Shown: positions 1 through 7,301 of the stretch, piece by piece
How the letters are laid out: every line of letters begins with the position of its first letter
Numbering within the stretch: the first letter of the stretch is position 1
Source: Syntrophomonadaceae bacterium
Lineage (GTDB): Bacteria > Bacillota > Dethiobacteria > DTU022
DNA length: 12,486 nt
Assembly: GCA_007136055.1 (NCBI GenBank)
Contig: SLHT01000027.1
Span: forward strand, 1 to 12,486
Direction of reading: 5' to 3'
Program-made: the position numbers and the translations under genes
Notes under the pieces: model-generated
What the model was told of the DNA's origin: nothing
Databases searched by the model: none
Seen by the model: the letters and a program-made list of their open reading frames with translations, nothing else

Positions 1-1
1 A

Positions 2-550
2 TGGTCACTTGAAGAGAAGGTATCGCTGGTTCCGGCCAGGTCTATGCGGGAGATTTTACGTATATTGAGTGATGATTCCGCAAAAATACTACTTTTATAT
101 GAGAAAAATATTTTAGCTTTCCAGTTAGAAGAAGTTTATTTTGCGACGCGGCTGCTTGAAGAAAAATATCCTGATGTAAGCGGTGTTATTCCTAAAGACT
201 ATAAAACAAGAATTATTGTAGATTGCAAAGATTTAGAGGAAGCAATAAACCGCGCTTCTTTACTGGCTGAAGGAAAGAATAATGCTGTTAATATTATGGT
301 TAATAATAATCAATTGGAAGTCATGGTATCAGGGCAGGAAGGCAGTATGGAGGAAGTTATACCTGTCGAGCAGAATGGTGAAAATATAGAAATTCTTGCT
401 AATACACGCTTTGTCCAGGAAATTTTAAAAAGTATTGATCAGGAAAAAATAATTGTAGATTTTCACGGTGAGGGTGGTCCACTTATTTTTAGGTTAGTTG
501 ATGATCACAGCTACCTTTACCTTGTTCTGCCGATCAAAAAAGTAAATTAA
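2..550 (+). CDS. dnaN: DNA polymerase III beta sliding clamp, C-terminal half (5' truncated by window)
   Basis: The clamp is a ring-shaped dimer that encircles DNA, tethers the replicative polymerase and serves as a docking site for replication and repair proteins. Only the last 182 residues are present. The reading frame is open from base 2, so the gene begins upstream of the window; the ATG at 44 is an internal methionine. The visible part starts in the middle domain, where the stretch SLEEKVSLVPARSMREI matches the clamp family's conserved VPAR-S-RE-L segment, and continues through the third domain to the typical ending YLVLPIKKVN. Intact clamps are usually about 365-380 residues, so roughly half is missing. 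recF follows after about 20 bases, so the two are probably co-transcribed. Identification rests on recognised motifs plus gene order and is secure; only the 5' end is unknown. Confidence 0.95.
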   Translation, partial: WSLEEKVSLVPARSMREILRILSDDSAKILLLYEKNILAFQLEEVYFATRLLEEKYPDVSGVIPKDYKTRIIVDCKDLEEAINRASLLAEGKNNAVNIMVNNNQLEVMVSGQEGSMEEVIPVEQNGENIEILANTRFVQEILKSIDQEKIIVDFHGEGGPLIFRLVDDHSYLYLVLPIKKVN

Positions 551-570
551 TAGTTGTGGGGGCTGCTTTT

Positions 571-1689
571 GTGTTTTACATAGAAAGTATGCTGATTAAG
601 GGTTTTCGTAACTACCATCATCAGCAGTTGCAGTTTAATCCCCGCCTAAATTTAATAAGCGGTGAAAATGGTCAGGGTAAAACAAATCTTCTCGAATCAA
701 TTTATTACCTGTCTGTAAACCGCTCATTTCGGACAAAAAGGGATCAGGAGTTGTTAAAGTGGAAAGAACCCTTTTTTTATTTAAAAGGGGTTTTTTATAA
801 AGACAACTTTAAAAATGATGTTCAAATTAATTATAGACAAAATACACCATTAAATATTACGGTAAACAATAAGATTGTTAAGCGATACGACCACCTACAA
901 AAATTCCCTGTAATTGTCTTCAGTCCTGATGATCTTTTATTGATTAGAGAAGGCCCTTCTGTTAGAAGACGTTTTTTAAACCTTGAAGCATCTCGTTTGA
1001 GTCTTGTTTACTTTGAAGAGTTAAAATCCTATCAACGAGTTTTACAGCAGCGCAATCATTTAATTAAGGGATTGTATAATAATAAAGGGAGGCAAATCAA
1101 TGAACTTTTAGAACCGTGGGATCAATCACTGGTTTTATTAGGCAGTAAAATTATTCATTCCAGGATTAAAATAATTAAAGTTTTAGAAGAAGAAGCAAAA
1201 GTATTTTTTGAACGGATGACAACATCGAGTGAAAATATTTCTTTAGAGTACGATGCCAGTGTTGATTATAGTGAGGATTTTAAGGATACGCAGCATAAGT
1301 TCAAGAAGGCTTTGGATAAAAATAGAGAGAGGGAATTAAGGATAGGGTCTACGGTTGTGGGACCGCATTTGGATGATTTAATAATAAAAATTAATGGTTA
1401 TGATACCAGAAAATACTCATCACAGGGCCAAAAAAGAACAGCTGCCCTCGCTTTGAAAATGGCTGAAGTGAGCCTCTTTAAAAATGAGCATAATGACTGG
1501 CCCATAATTTTACTTGATGATGTTTTTTCTGAATTTGATAATAAGAGAAAAATGCAATTGCTTGATTTTTTGAAAGAGAGTTCCGGGCAGTGTTTTATAA
1601 CAACAGCTGTCGGAGTAGAAAACTTAGCGGTCAGCCTGAACGGTGAATATAAAACCATTACAATCCGGCAGGGGAGGGCTTGTGATTAA
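571..1689 (+). CDS. recF: RecF, ABC-type ATPase for recombinational repair of gaps
   Basis: RecF is an SMC-like ATPase that works with RecO and RecR to load RecA on single-strand gaps behind stalled forks. From the GTG at 571 the protein is 372 residues, a normal length. The Walker A motif GENGQGKT is at about residues 31-38, the ABC signature SSQGQKRT at about 283-290 and the Walker B region IILLDDVFSEFD at about 312-323. The start at 571 is preferred over the GTG at 556. It gives the family-typical N-terminus (F)YIESMLIKGFRNY and lies 8 bases after a GGGGG run (558-562) that can act as a ribosome binding site. The gene follows dnaN closely and overlaps the next gene by 8 bases. The small S4-domain gene (yaaA/rlbA) that often sits between dnaN and recF is absent. 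The coding sequence is AT-rich compared with genes further right. Confidence 0.95.
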   Translation: MFYIESMLIKGFRNYHHQQLQFNPRLNLISGENGQGKTNLLESIYYLSVNRSFRTKRDQELLKWKEPFFYLKGVFYKDNFKNDVQINYRQNTPLNITVNNKIVKRYDHLQKFPVIVFSPDDLLLIREGPSVRRRFLNLEASRLSLVYFEELKSYQRVLQQRNHLIKGLYNNKGRQINELLEPWDQSLVLLGSKIIHSRIKIIKVLEEEAKVFFERMTTSSENISLEYDASVDYSEDFKDTQHKFKKALDKNRERELRIGSTVVGPHLDDLIIKINGYDTRKYSSQGQKRTAALALKMAEVSLFKNEHNDWPIILLDDVFSEFDNKRKMQLLDFLKESSGQCFITTAVGVENLAVSLNGEYKTITIRQGRACD

Positions 1690-1987
1690 GTCTGTAGGTC
1701 CGGTAATTGAAGGTTTATTGCGCAGTTATAATTTATGGCATGGTTACAAACAATACCAGGTAGTTGAAGGCTGGAATTATATAGTGGGACCGGAACTTTC
1801 CGAGGTGACCCGTGCGGAAAGTATAACAAGAGGAGTTCTCAGGGTAGTAGTTAAAGATTCTGTCTGGGCTTACCATCTTTCTATGCTTAAACCAAAGTTA
1901 ATTTTAAAATTAAACGATCACGCGGGAGGTAAAGTGGTAAAAGACATCTTCTTTAAAATAGAGCCCTTCGATAAGAAGGATAATTAA
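1682..1987 (+). CDS. DUF721 / DciA-like small protein
   Basis: This 101-residue protein belongs to the DUF721 family. DciA, a member of that family, is a loader or partner of the replicative helicase DnaB in many bacteria; in Firmicutes carrying DnaI-type loaders the role of DUF721 proteins is not settled. The family pattern is visible: an N-terminal helix (GPVIEGLLRSYNL), then W-YIVGPEL-VTRAES, then GVLRVVVKDSVWAYHLSMLKPKLILKLN, which resembles a KH-like fold. The frame is open back to an ATG at 1643, but that lies inside recF. The GTG at 1682 is chosen because a purine-rich AGGGGAGGG (1670-1678) precedes it and it gives the usual family start. The reading frame overlaps the last 8 bases of recF, suggesting translational coupling. 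A location between recF and remB/gyrB is common in Clostridia. The family call is fairly sure; the helicase-loading function is inferred. Confidence 0.82.
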   Translation: MIKSVGPVIEGLLRSYNLWHGYKQYQVVEGWNYIVGPELSEVTRAESITRGVLRVVVKDSVWAYHLSMLKPKLILKLNDHAGGKVVKDIFFKIEPFDKKDN

Positions 1988-2107
1988 AATAAATATTTAA
2001 TAAAAGGTAGCAGCAATAAAAGTTAAAAACTGAAAAGAGCCATTGTTTTTAAAAACCAGTCAGCGCAGTTTAGGTTCATGAATGAAATTGAATGAAGGAG
2101 GGCTTTC

Positions 2108-2347
2108 ATGTTTTTACATATAGGAGGATCTGAAATTGTATTTAGCACCGAATTAATAGGAATATTTCATCTCGATTTAGAAAATAGCGCAGTGAATAAA
2201 GATTTTTTAAATACAGAATCGAACAGTCCTGCAAGTATTATACCTGGTTCAACACGGCATAAATCTTTTGTTGTTACAAGCAAAAATGTCTACATCTCTC
2301 CTATCTCGCCTCTTACCCTGTCCAGGCGACGCAATGTTACCCTTTAA
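2108..2347 (+). CDS. remB: DUF370 extracellular matrix regulator RemB-like (YaaB)
   Basis: This 79-residue protein closely resembles Bacillus subtilis YaaB/RemB in length and pattern. It has an N-terminal FLHIGGSEIVFSTELIGIFHLDLE block, a variable middle, and a C-terminal KSFVVTSKNVYISPISPLTLSRR block. RemA and RemB are small DUF370 proteins linked to activation of biofilm matrix genes in B. subtilis; RemA binds DNA as a ring-like oligomer, while RemB is less understood. The start ATG is preceded by a strong AAGGAGGG (2095-2102) at good spacing. The gene sits between the DUF721 gene (120 bases upstream) and gyrB (137 bases downstream), the usual Firmicutes position. The spacing to gyrB and a separate promoter there suggest it ends the dnaN-side transcript, although I see no terminator after it. 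Family membership is confident; a biofilm role in this organism is only inferred. Confidence 0.87.
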   Translation: MFLHIGGSEIVFSTELIGIFHLDLENSAVNKDFLNTESNSPASIIPGSTRHKSFVVTSKNVYISPISPLTLSRRRNVTL

Positions 2348-2378
2348 ACCGTTAACGTGGATTGTGCTCAATAAAACA

Positions 2379-2387
2379 TGATATAAT
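2379..2387 (+). promoter_or_regulatory. Extended -10 promoter upstream of gyrB
   Basis: A perfect extended -10 element, TG-A-TATAAT, lies about 98 bases upstream of the gyrB start codon. No convincing -35 hexamer is found at 16-18 bases; the nearest TTG-like hexamer, TTGTGC at 2362-2367, is only 14 bases away. Extended -10 promoters can work with a weak -35. The predicted transcript start would be near 2394, leaving an untranslated leader of about 90 bases. The match is seen directly; activity is inferred. Confidence 0.6.
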
Positions 2388-2484
2388 AGTTGAGTAAAGG
2401 ATTATCTATTCATGCTTGCTAATAGCTTGATTAGTATTAATATAAAATCTAACAAGTAGATATTTATGCTCTCAGGGGTGAAAA

Positions 2485-4401
2485 ATGGCTAAGAAAAAGA
2501 ATGATATAAACGCTTATAATGCCGAGCATATCCAGGTTCTGGAAGGGCTTGAAGCCGTAAGACGTCGTCCCAGTATGTATATCGGTTCTACATCCAGCCG
2601 CGGCCTCCATCATCTTGTTTTTGAGGTGGTTGATAATAGCATTGATGAAGTCCTGGCCGGCTATTGTAAACAAATCAAGGTAGTTGTTAATCAAGATAAC
2701 AGTGTTACCGTAACAGATGATGGGCGCGGAATACCCGTGGAAGAGCATCCCCAGGAAAAACGTCCTGCCGTCGAGGTTGTTTTAACCACCCTGCATTCAG
2801 GGGGCAAGTTCGGTAATGACAGTTATAAGGTGGCCGGTGGCTTACACGGGGTTGGAGTTTCGGTGGTTAATGCTTTATCAATGTGGCTGGAGGTAGAGGT
2901 ATATCGTGACGGTAAAATATATAATCAACGTTATGAAAAAGGCAAAATTAAGACTCCAATTAAAGCAACAGGCAGCGTTAGTAAAACAGGTACAAAAATT
3001 ACCTTTCTACCCGATACTGAAATATTTGAAAGCATAAACATTGATAACGAAATTGTTATTCAACGTCTTCGAGAGCTTGCCTTCCTCAATAAAGGCACCA
3101 GAATTACGTTTAAAGATATGCGCAGCGGCAGGGCAGAGAAGTTTAAATATGACGGCGGTTTAAAGGAATATGTAGACTTTCTTAACCAGGGAAAAGAAAC
3201 GGTTCCCAATAAACCTCTCTATTTTCAGAAGTCAGCAAACGGTTTTGAAGTGGAGCTGGCTCTCCAGTACCATGCCGGTTACGCTGAAGTGCTCTATTCA
3301 TATGCAAATAATATTCATACCCATGAAGGCGGAACCCACGAATATGGTTTTAAAGTGTCGCTGACCCGCCTGATTAATGATTTTGCCCGTAAAATGGGCA
3401 TGCTCAAAGACAGCCAGGTTAATTTATCAGGAGAAGATATCAGGGAAGGGCTTACTGCGGTATTAAGTGTGAAGCTGCTGGATCCCCAGTTTGAAGGACA
3501 AACTAAAACTAAGCTCGGAAACAGTGAAGTACGCAGTGTAGTAGATAGTATCTGTTACGATGGTATTGAGGCTTATCTCGAACAAAATCCTTCTGTAGCA
3601 AGAAGAATTATAGAAAAAGCAGTAAGGGCTTCCCGGGCCCGGGAGGCTGCCCGTAAGGCTAGAGAACTGACCAGGCGTAAAAGTGCCCTGGAAATCAGCA
3701 ACCTGCCCGGCAAACTGGCCGACTGCACTTCAAAAGATCCGGCAGAAAGTGAAATGTTTCTTGTTGAAGGTGATTCTGCGGGAGGTTCAGCAAAACAGGG
3801 TCGCGATCGACACTTTCAAGCAATCCTACCGTTACGTGGAAAAATCCTCAATGTTGAAAAAGCCAGGTTGGACAAGATCCTGGCTAACGAAGAAATACGG
3901 GCTTTAATTACTGCCCTGGGTACAGGCATTGAAGGTGAATTCGACATCCAAAAGGCCCGTTACCAGAAAATCATCATCATGACTGATGCCGATGTAGACG
4001 GTTCCCATATACGGGTTCTCCTGCTGACCTTTTTCTATCGCTTTATGCCACAACTAATAGACAGTGGTTTTATTTATATTGCCCAGCCGCCTCTCTACCA
4101 GGTTAAAAAAGGGAAAAAAATGGAATACCTTTTCAGGGAAGAGGAGCTGAACAAGCTTTTAGATGAATGGTCTCGTGACGGGGGCATCAGCCTCCAGCGT
4201 TATAAAGGTCTCGGGGAAATGAACCCTGATCAGCTCTGGGAAACCACAATGAACCCCGAAAGCAGGGTTATCAAGCGGGTTGAACTTATCGATGCCATGA
4301 AAGCTGATAATATTTTTGGGGTACTTATGGGCGATAAGGTTGAACCGCGCCGTCAATTTATAGAGGAGAATGCCCGCCAGGTGCAAAATCTGGATATCTA
4401 A
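2485..4401 (+). CDS. gyrB: DNA gyrase subunit B
   Basis: GyrB is the ATPase and TOPRIM subunit of gyrase, which introduces negative supercoils as an A2B2 complex. The 638-residue length is typical of Gram-positive GyrB and lacks the large insertion of the enterobacterial form. The GHKL ATPase domain shows EVVDNSIDE at 47-55 (predicted catalytic Glu47, Mg-binding Asn51), DDGRGIP at 78-84 and GLHGVGVSVVNALS. The transducer domain follows. The TOPRIM domain shows EGDSAGG at 428-434 and the metal-binding TDADVDGSH from residue 500. The tail contains QRYKGLGEMNPDQLWETTM and ends RRQFIEENARQVQNLDI. Start context is ATG with AGGGGTG at 2474-2480. No intein or frameshift is apparent. The gene is preceded by an extended -10 promoter and followed by a strong hairpin terminator. 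It faces a convergent transporter operon rather than leading straight into gyrA, which begins 4.9 kb away. Confidence 0.98.
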   Translation: MAKKKNDINAYNAEHIQVLEGLEAVRRRPSMYIGSTSSRGLHHLVFEVVDNSIDEVLAGYCKQIKVVVNQDNSVTVTDDGRGIPVEEHPQEKRPAVEVVLTTLHSGGKFGNDSYKVAGGLHGVGVSVVNALSMWLEVEVYRDGKIYNQRYEKGKIKTPIKATGSVSKTGTKITFLPDTEIFESINIDNEIVIQRLRELAFLNKGTRITFKDMRSGRAEKFKYDGGLKEYVDFLNQGKETVPNKPLYFQKSANGFEVELALQYHAGYAEVLYSYANNIHTHEGGTHEYGFKVSLTRLINDFARKMGMLKDSQVNLSGEDIREGLTAVLSVKLLDPQFEGQTKTKLGNSEVRSVVDSICYDGIEAYLEQNPSVARRIIEKAVRASRAREAARKARELTRRKSALEISNLPGKLADCTSKDPAESEMFLVEGDSAGGSAKQGRDRHFQAILPLRGKILNVEKARLDKILANEEIRALITALGTGIEGEFDIQKARYQKIIIMTDADVDGSHIRVLLLTFFYRFMPQLIDSGFIYIAQPPLYQVKKGKKMEYLFREEELNKLLDEWSRDGGISLQRYKGLGEMNPDQLWETTMNPESRVIKRVELIDAMKADNIFGVLMGDKVEPRRQFIEENARQVQNLDI

Positions 4402-4503
4402 GGGGTTTTTGGGTAATTAAATGCTTAAGGAAGAATTGTAAAAATCAACTGCGATGTTTAACCTGTACCTAAAGCCTGTATTGAACAGGCAGGAGTTAGA
4501 ATC

Positions 4504-4557
4504 AAACTGCGAGCCCCTCCGGCAGATCAGCGATCCCGCGGAGGTGCTCGCAGTTTT
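4504..4557. terminator. Long hairpin terminator between convergent gyrB and DUF1850 genes
   Basis: AAACTGCGAGC (4504-4514) pairs perfectly with GCTCGCAGTTT (4546-4556). After one C/T mismatch, CCTCCG (4516-4521) pairs with CGGAGG (4539-4544), leaving a 17-base loop. The GC-rich stem is flanked by A residues on the left and TTTT on the right, so it could stop transcription from gyrB and possibly, in reverse, from the minus-strand operon ending at 4570. The minus-direction T tract is only three bases, so that direction is weaker. A second, smaller stem (GCCTGT/ACAGGC, 4474-4490) lies upstream without a T run. Confidence 0.8.
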
Positions 4558-4569
4558 GCTTGGCGGGCG

Positions 4570-5094
4570 TTAAGGTTTGCTGTCCCAACTATTAGTTTTA
4601 ACAGAGATATCGAGCAGAAGGTGGCTATCTGTCAGCGCTGCAAGCGGGTATTCCTGTTCATTGATGAACAGTGTCTCTTCGGTCTGGGGGGACACCCACA
4701 GCCTGATGCTGTCCCGGGGCTCTTCCTCGTGGTAAACGGTGACCAGGCCTTCTTCAATGGTGTAAGATTCCATGTAATCCATTGGCAGGCCCGGTCCGAA
4801 AGAAGAGTAAGCGGTGGTTAAAGGTTTTATTTTGCCCGTTTCGGTTATTAAAAATGTCCCTTGGACCGGGGATCTGCTCACCGAGTGGCGGTAGCTGAGG
4901 GTTAGAATTGTTTCTTTTTCTACAGATGTTTCATGATAAACAATCCCGCTGTGGGGATTCTGAATCAGGATCTGCCATGGCTCGTTTTCCCGTTCGCATG
5001 ATGTCTGAAAAAGGGCCCCCAGCAGCAGGATAAAAAGCAAAGCAGTATATTCTGCCAACCTCGAAAGGCTATCTCTGTTTGCGCAAAAGTTCAT
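4570..5094 (-). CDS. DUF1850 membrane-anchored accessory protein of TAXI-TRAP transporter
   Basis: I recognise this as a DUF1850 protein, a family that recurs next to TAXI-type TRAP transporters and has no defined biochemical role. With the ATG at 5094 it is 174 residues. It has a short polar N-terminus, one hydrophobic segment at about 13-32 that looks like a signal anchor or signal peptide, then an exported domain. The family signatures are LSYRHSVSRSPV at about 66-77 and YSSFGPGLP at about 96-104. A cysteine follows the hydrophobic segment (residue 33), but QTSC is a poor lipobox, so lipidation is doubtful. The frame stays open to a TTG at 5148, which would add 18 residues and sit 32 bases after the permease stop. 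Neither start has a good ribosome binding site, so the start is unsettled. It is the last gene of the minus-strand operon and may help substrate capture or permease assembly, which is speculation. Confidence 0.8.
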   Translation of the reverse strand: MNFCANRDSLSRLAEYTALLFILLLGALFQTSCERENEPWQILIQNPHSGIVYHETSVEKETILTLSYRHSVSRSPVQGTFLITETGKIKPLTTAYSSFGPGLPMDYMESYTIEEGLVTVYHEEEPRDSIRLWVSPQTEETLFINEQEYPLAALTDSHLLLDISVKTNSWDSKP

Positions 5095-5180
5095 GGGCAA
5101 TGGCACCAGCCCGCATGTTATTTGGTTCCCCTGTGCTGCTGTTGACAATAAACGGTCCGGAATATTCCGCTTACAGCCGG

Positions 5181-7217
5181 CTATGTGCCGGTTGCAAGGG
5201 CTTCCTGATCTTCGCGCTTCTTAACTGCTCTCTGGTGAAAATAAACTAACAGGAAAATTGTAGCCCCGATTATGTCGGTATACCAGGTCGGCCAGATCAT
5301 TGAAAGTGCCACCACAAGGAGGATAACCTGCTCCCATATTTTCATCCTGGTAAAAAGCCATTGCTGAATAACTGCTGAAAAGCAGTAAATACCGAAAAGG
5401 GAAGTTGCCGCAACGAAAAGGGCATTGTACCAGGTTGTGTCGATCAGTAAAAACTCAGGATTGTAAACAAACATAAACGGCAATAGAAATGCGCCGAGGT
5501 CGAACTTGAAGCCTAAGAGACCTGTCCTGATTGGTTCTGAACGAGCAACGGCTGCAGCAGCATAAGCGGCAACGCCCACCGGTGGCGTGTCGTCAGCCAG
5601 GATAGCATAGTAAAGGATGAAGAGGTGAATGGCCAGAACCGGCACCTGGGGCGCAATGGTCGTAACTGCAGGGGCTACCAGGGTGGCCATCACCACATAT
5701 TTTGCTGTTGTCGGCAGTCCCGTGCCCAGTATAATCGATATACCGGCAGACATGACCAGCAAAATAAAGAGATTGTCGCCTGCTACACTGGTGAGCAGCA
5801 GGATCATGCTCTGGCCCAGCCCGGTGATTGTAACCACGCCGACAATAATCCCGGCACAGGCGCAGGCTACCGCTATGCCGGCCATACTCTTAGCAGCGCT
5901 TTCGAGACCGGAAAGGAAATCGTTCCATAGCCCCCTGGCCTGGGTTAACATGCTTTCGAAAAGTTCAGTATCTTCCTCTTTTAAGGATTCAACCAGTTTT
6001 ACCACTCTTACTATAAGCATGATCAGGAATACGGCCAGGATGGCATAGTAGCCGGCCAATATTGGTGTTAAGCGGACAATTAGCAGGTAATAAACAAGAA
6101 TGGCGATCGGGAACCAATAAAAGATCCCCCGGATAAAGGTTCTTAGGAAAGGCGGGATATCTTCTTTCGCCATCGGCTTCATCCCGGTCTTCGCTGCCTG
6201 CAGGTGGACTATAGCCAGCAGGGCAAAGTAACTAATCACCGCCGGCAGGGCAGCGGCAATGGCAATCTGCCAGTAGGGTATACCGGTAAATTCCGCCATT
6301 ACAAAAGCAGCAGCGCCCATGATCGGCGGCAGAAACTGTCCATCGGTAGAAGCTGCAGTTTCCACACCCCCGGCTACTTCAGGGCTGAAGCCGGCTTTTT
6401 TCATTACCGGAATGGTGATCGAGCCGGTAACAACAGTGTTGGCAACCGAGCTGCCGATAATACTGCCCATAAAGCCTCTGGCCATTACAGCTGCCTTGGC
6501 TGGCCCGCCCCTGAACCTGCCCATGGTAGAGAAGGCCAGTCTGACTATGTAGAGTCCTGCTCCGGAGGTCTGAAAAAAAGAACCAAAGAGGACAAAGATG
6601 AATACAAAGGTTGCGCTGACCCCGATTGGTATTCCAAAAATACCGGTATTGGTGATGTAAAGATCATTGATAACCCTGGTCAGGCGGTAGCCACCGTGGC
6701 CGATAAGGGTAGGGTAATATTGGCCGAGAAAAGGATATGTTAAAAAAAAGACTGTAACAATAGGTAAAACCAGACCGAAAGCGCGGTGAGCAGCCAATAA
6801 AATAAGGGCAATTGCTATTCCGCCCATCACTAAATCGGTTGTTGTCGGGGCCCCGATTCTCCAGACAAGATCGTCGAAATAATAGTAAACATAAAAAATT
6901 GAACAGAACCCGGCAGCTGCCAGCAGCAGATCATACCAGGGGACCCGTTCATATGCGCTGTCATTCTTTTTGTTGAAGGGGAAGTAGAGAAAACAGAGAG
7001 CGATGCCGACAGAAAGGTGCGCCGATCTTTGCAGCATGGCTGTCAGAAGACCTGTTCCGGCCGTGTATAAGTGAAAAAATGACCAGAGCACGGCAATGAC
7101 AAATATTACTATCGCCAGGTTTCCCCCGGGGGCGCGGACTTTACCTTCGTCAACTATATCGCTGAGATCAGTATCTGTGCTTTGTTTAATTGCTTCTTCC
7201 AAGTTTATTTTGCTCAA
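5181..7217 (-). CDS. TRAP transporter fused permease (4TM/12TM, DctQ-DctM type)
   Basis: This 678-residue polytopic membrane protein matches the TRAP permease family in which the small 4-helix (DctQ) and large 12-helix (DctM) subunits are fused, the form that works with TAXI binding proteins. An acidic cytoplasmic N-terminus of about 30 residues precedes the first helix (about 34-52). Many hydrophobic helices follow, with family-typical loops such as GGPAKAAVMARGFMGSIIGSS and GGVETAASTDGQFLPPIMGAAAF. The DctM-type signature GTGLPTTAKY is near residue 497, followed by ILADDTPPVGVAAYAAAA. Known TRAP permeases couple uptake of organic anions to sodium entry; substrate and ion are not determinable here. 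The start is TTG at 7217, supported by GAGGTGA six bases upstream. It follows the binding-protein gene after 84 bases containing a strong hairpin, and precedes the DUF1850 gene. I see no C-terminal DUF3394 extension of the kind some homologues carry. Confidence 0.93.
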   Translation of the reverse strand: MSKINLEEAIKQSTDTDLSDIVDEGKVRAPGGNLAIVIFVIAVLWSFFHLYTAGTGLLTAMLQRSAHLSVGIALCFLYFPFNKKNDSAYERVPWYDLLLAAAGFCSIFYVYYYFDDLVWRIGAPTTTDLVMGGIAIALILLAAHRAFGLVLPIVTVFFLTYPFLGQYYPTLIGHGGYRLTRVINDLYITNTGIFGIPIGVSATFVFIFVLFGSFFQTSGAGLYIVRLAFSTMGRFRGGPAKAAVMARGFMGSIIGSSVANTVVTGSITIPVMKKAGFSPEVAGGVETAASTDGQFLPPIMGAAAFVMAEFTGIPYWQIAIAAALPAVISYFALLAIVHLQAAKTGMKPMAKEDIPPFLRTFIRGIFYWFPIAILVYYLLIVRLTPILAGYYAILAVFLIMLIVRVVKLVESLKEEDTELFESMLTQARGLWNDFLSGLESAAKSMAGIAVACACAGIIVGVVTITGLGQSMILLLTSVAGDNLFILLVMSAGISIILGTGLPTTAKYVVMATLVAPAVTTIAPQVPVLAIHLFILYYAILADDTPPVGVAAYAAAAVARSEPIRTGLLGFKFDLGAFLLPFMFVYNPEFLLIDTTWYNALFVAATSLFGIYCFSAVIQQWLFTRMKIWEQVILLVVALSMIWPTWYTDIIGATIFLLVYFHQRAVKKREDQEALATGT

Positions 7218-7246
7218 GATTTATCACCTCTAACCTCTTATTTAAA

Positions 7247-7277
7247 AGGTACAGGGTGCATATTACACCCTGTACCT
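7247..7277 (-). terminator. Intercistronic hairpin between TAXI and permease genes (attenuator or mRNA-stability element)
   Basis: A perfect 12-bp inverted repeat, AGGTACAGGGTG (7247-7258) and CACCCTGTACCT (7266-7277), with a 7-base loop, occupies the gap between the binding-protein stop and the permease start. In the minus-strand transcript the stem is followed by UUUUAAAU, a short U tract, so it could partly terminate transcription. It could also protect the upstream message from 3' decay. Either would give more binding protein than permease, a common arrangement in binding-protein-dependent transporters. The structure is seen; its effect is inferred. Confidence 0.7.
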
Positions 7278-7301
7278 CCTGGATAGAGTTAGCAGCATAC
7301 T

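Noticed and set aside
2045..2056. Palindrome GTTTTTAAAAAC between the DUF721 and remB genes
   Set aside because: It is pure A/T apart from the ends in AT-rich DNA; it has no loop or T tract to act as a terminator, and chance is likely.
2078..2095. Five-codon mini-ORF (MNEIE) ending at the ribosome binding site of remB
   Set aside because: It has no ribosome binding site of its own, and an ATG plus nearby stop is expected by chance.
4462..4470. CCTGTACCT shared with the intercistronic hairpin arm at 7269-7277
   Set aside because: A single 9-base match over 12 kb without a second arm is compatible with chance.
6204..6743. Plus-strand open frame inside the TRAP permease gene
   Set aside because: It is antisense to a well-supported permease, and its low-complexity Gly/Asn/His-rich product has no domain.
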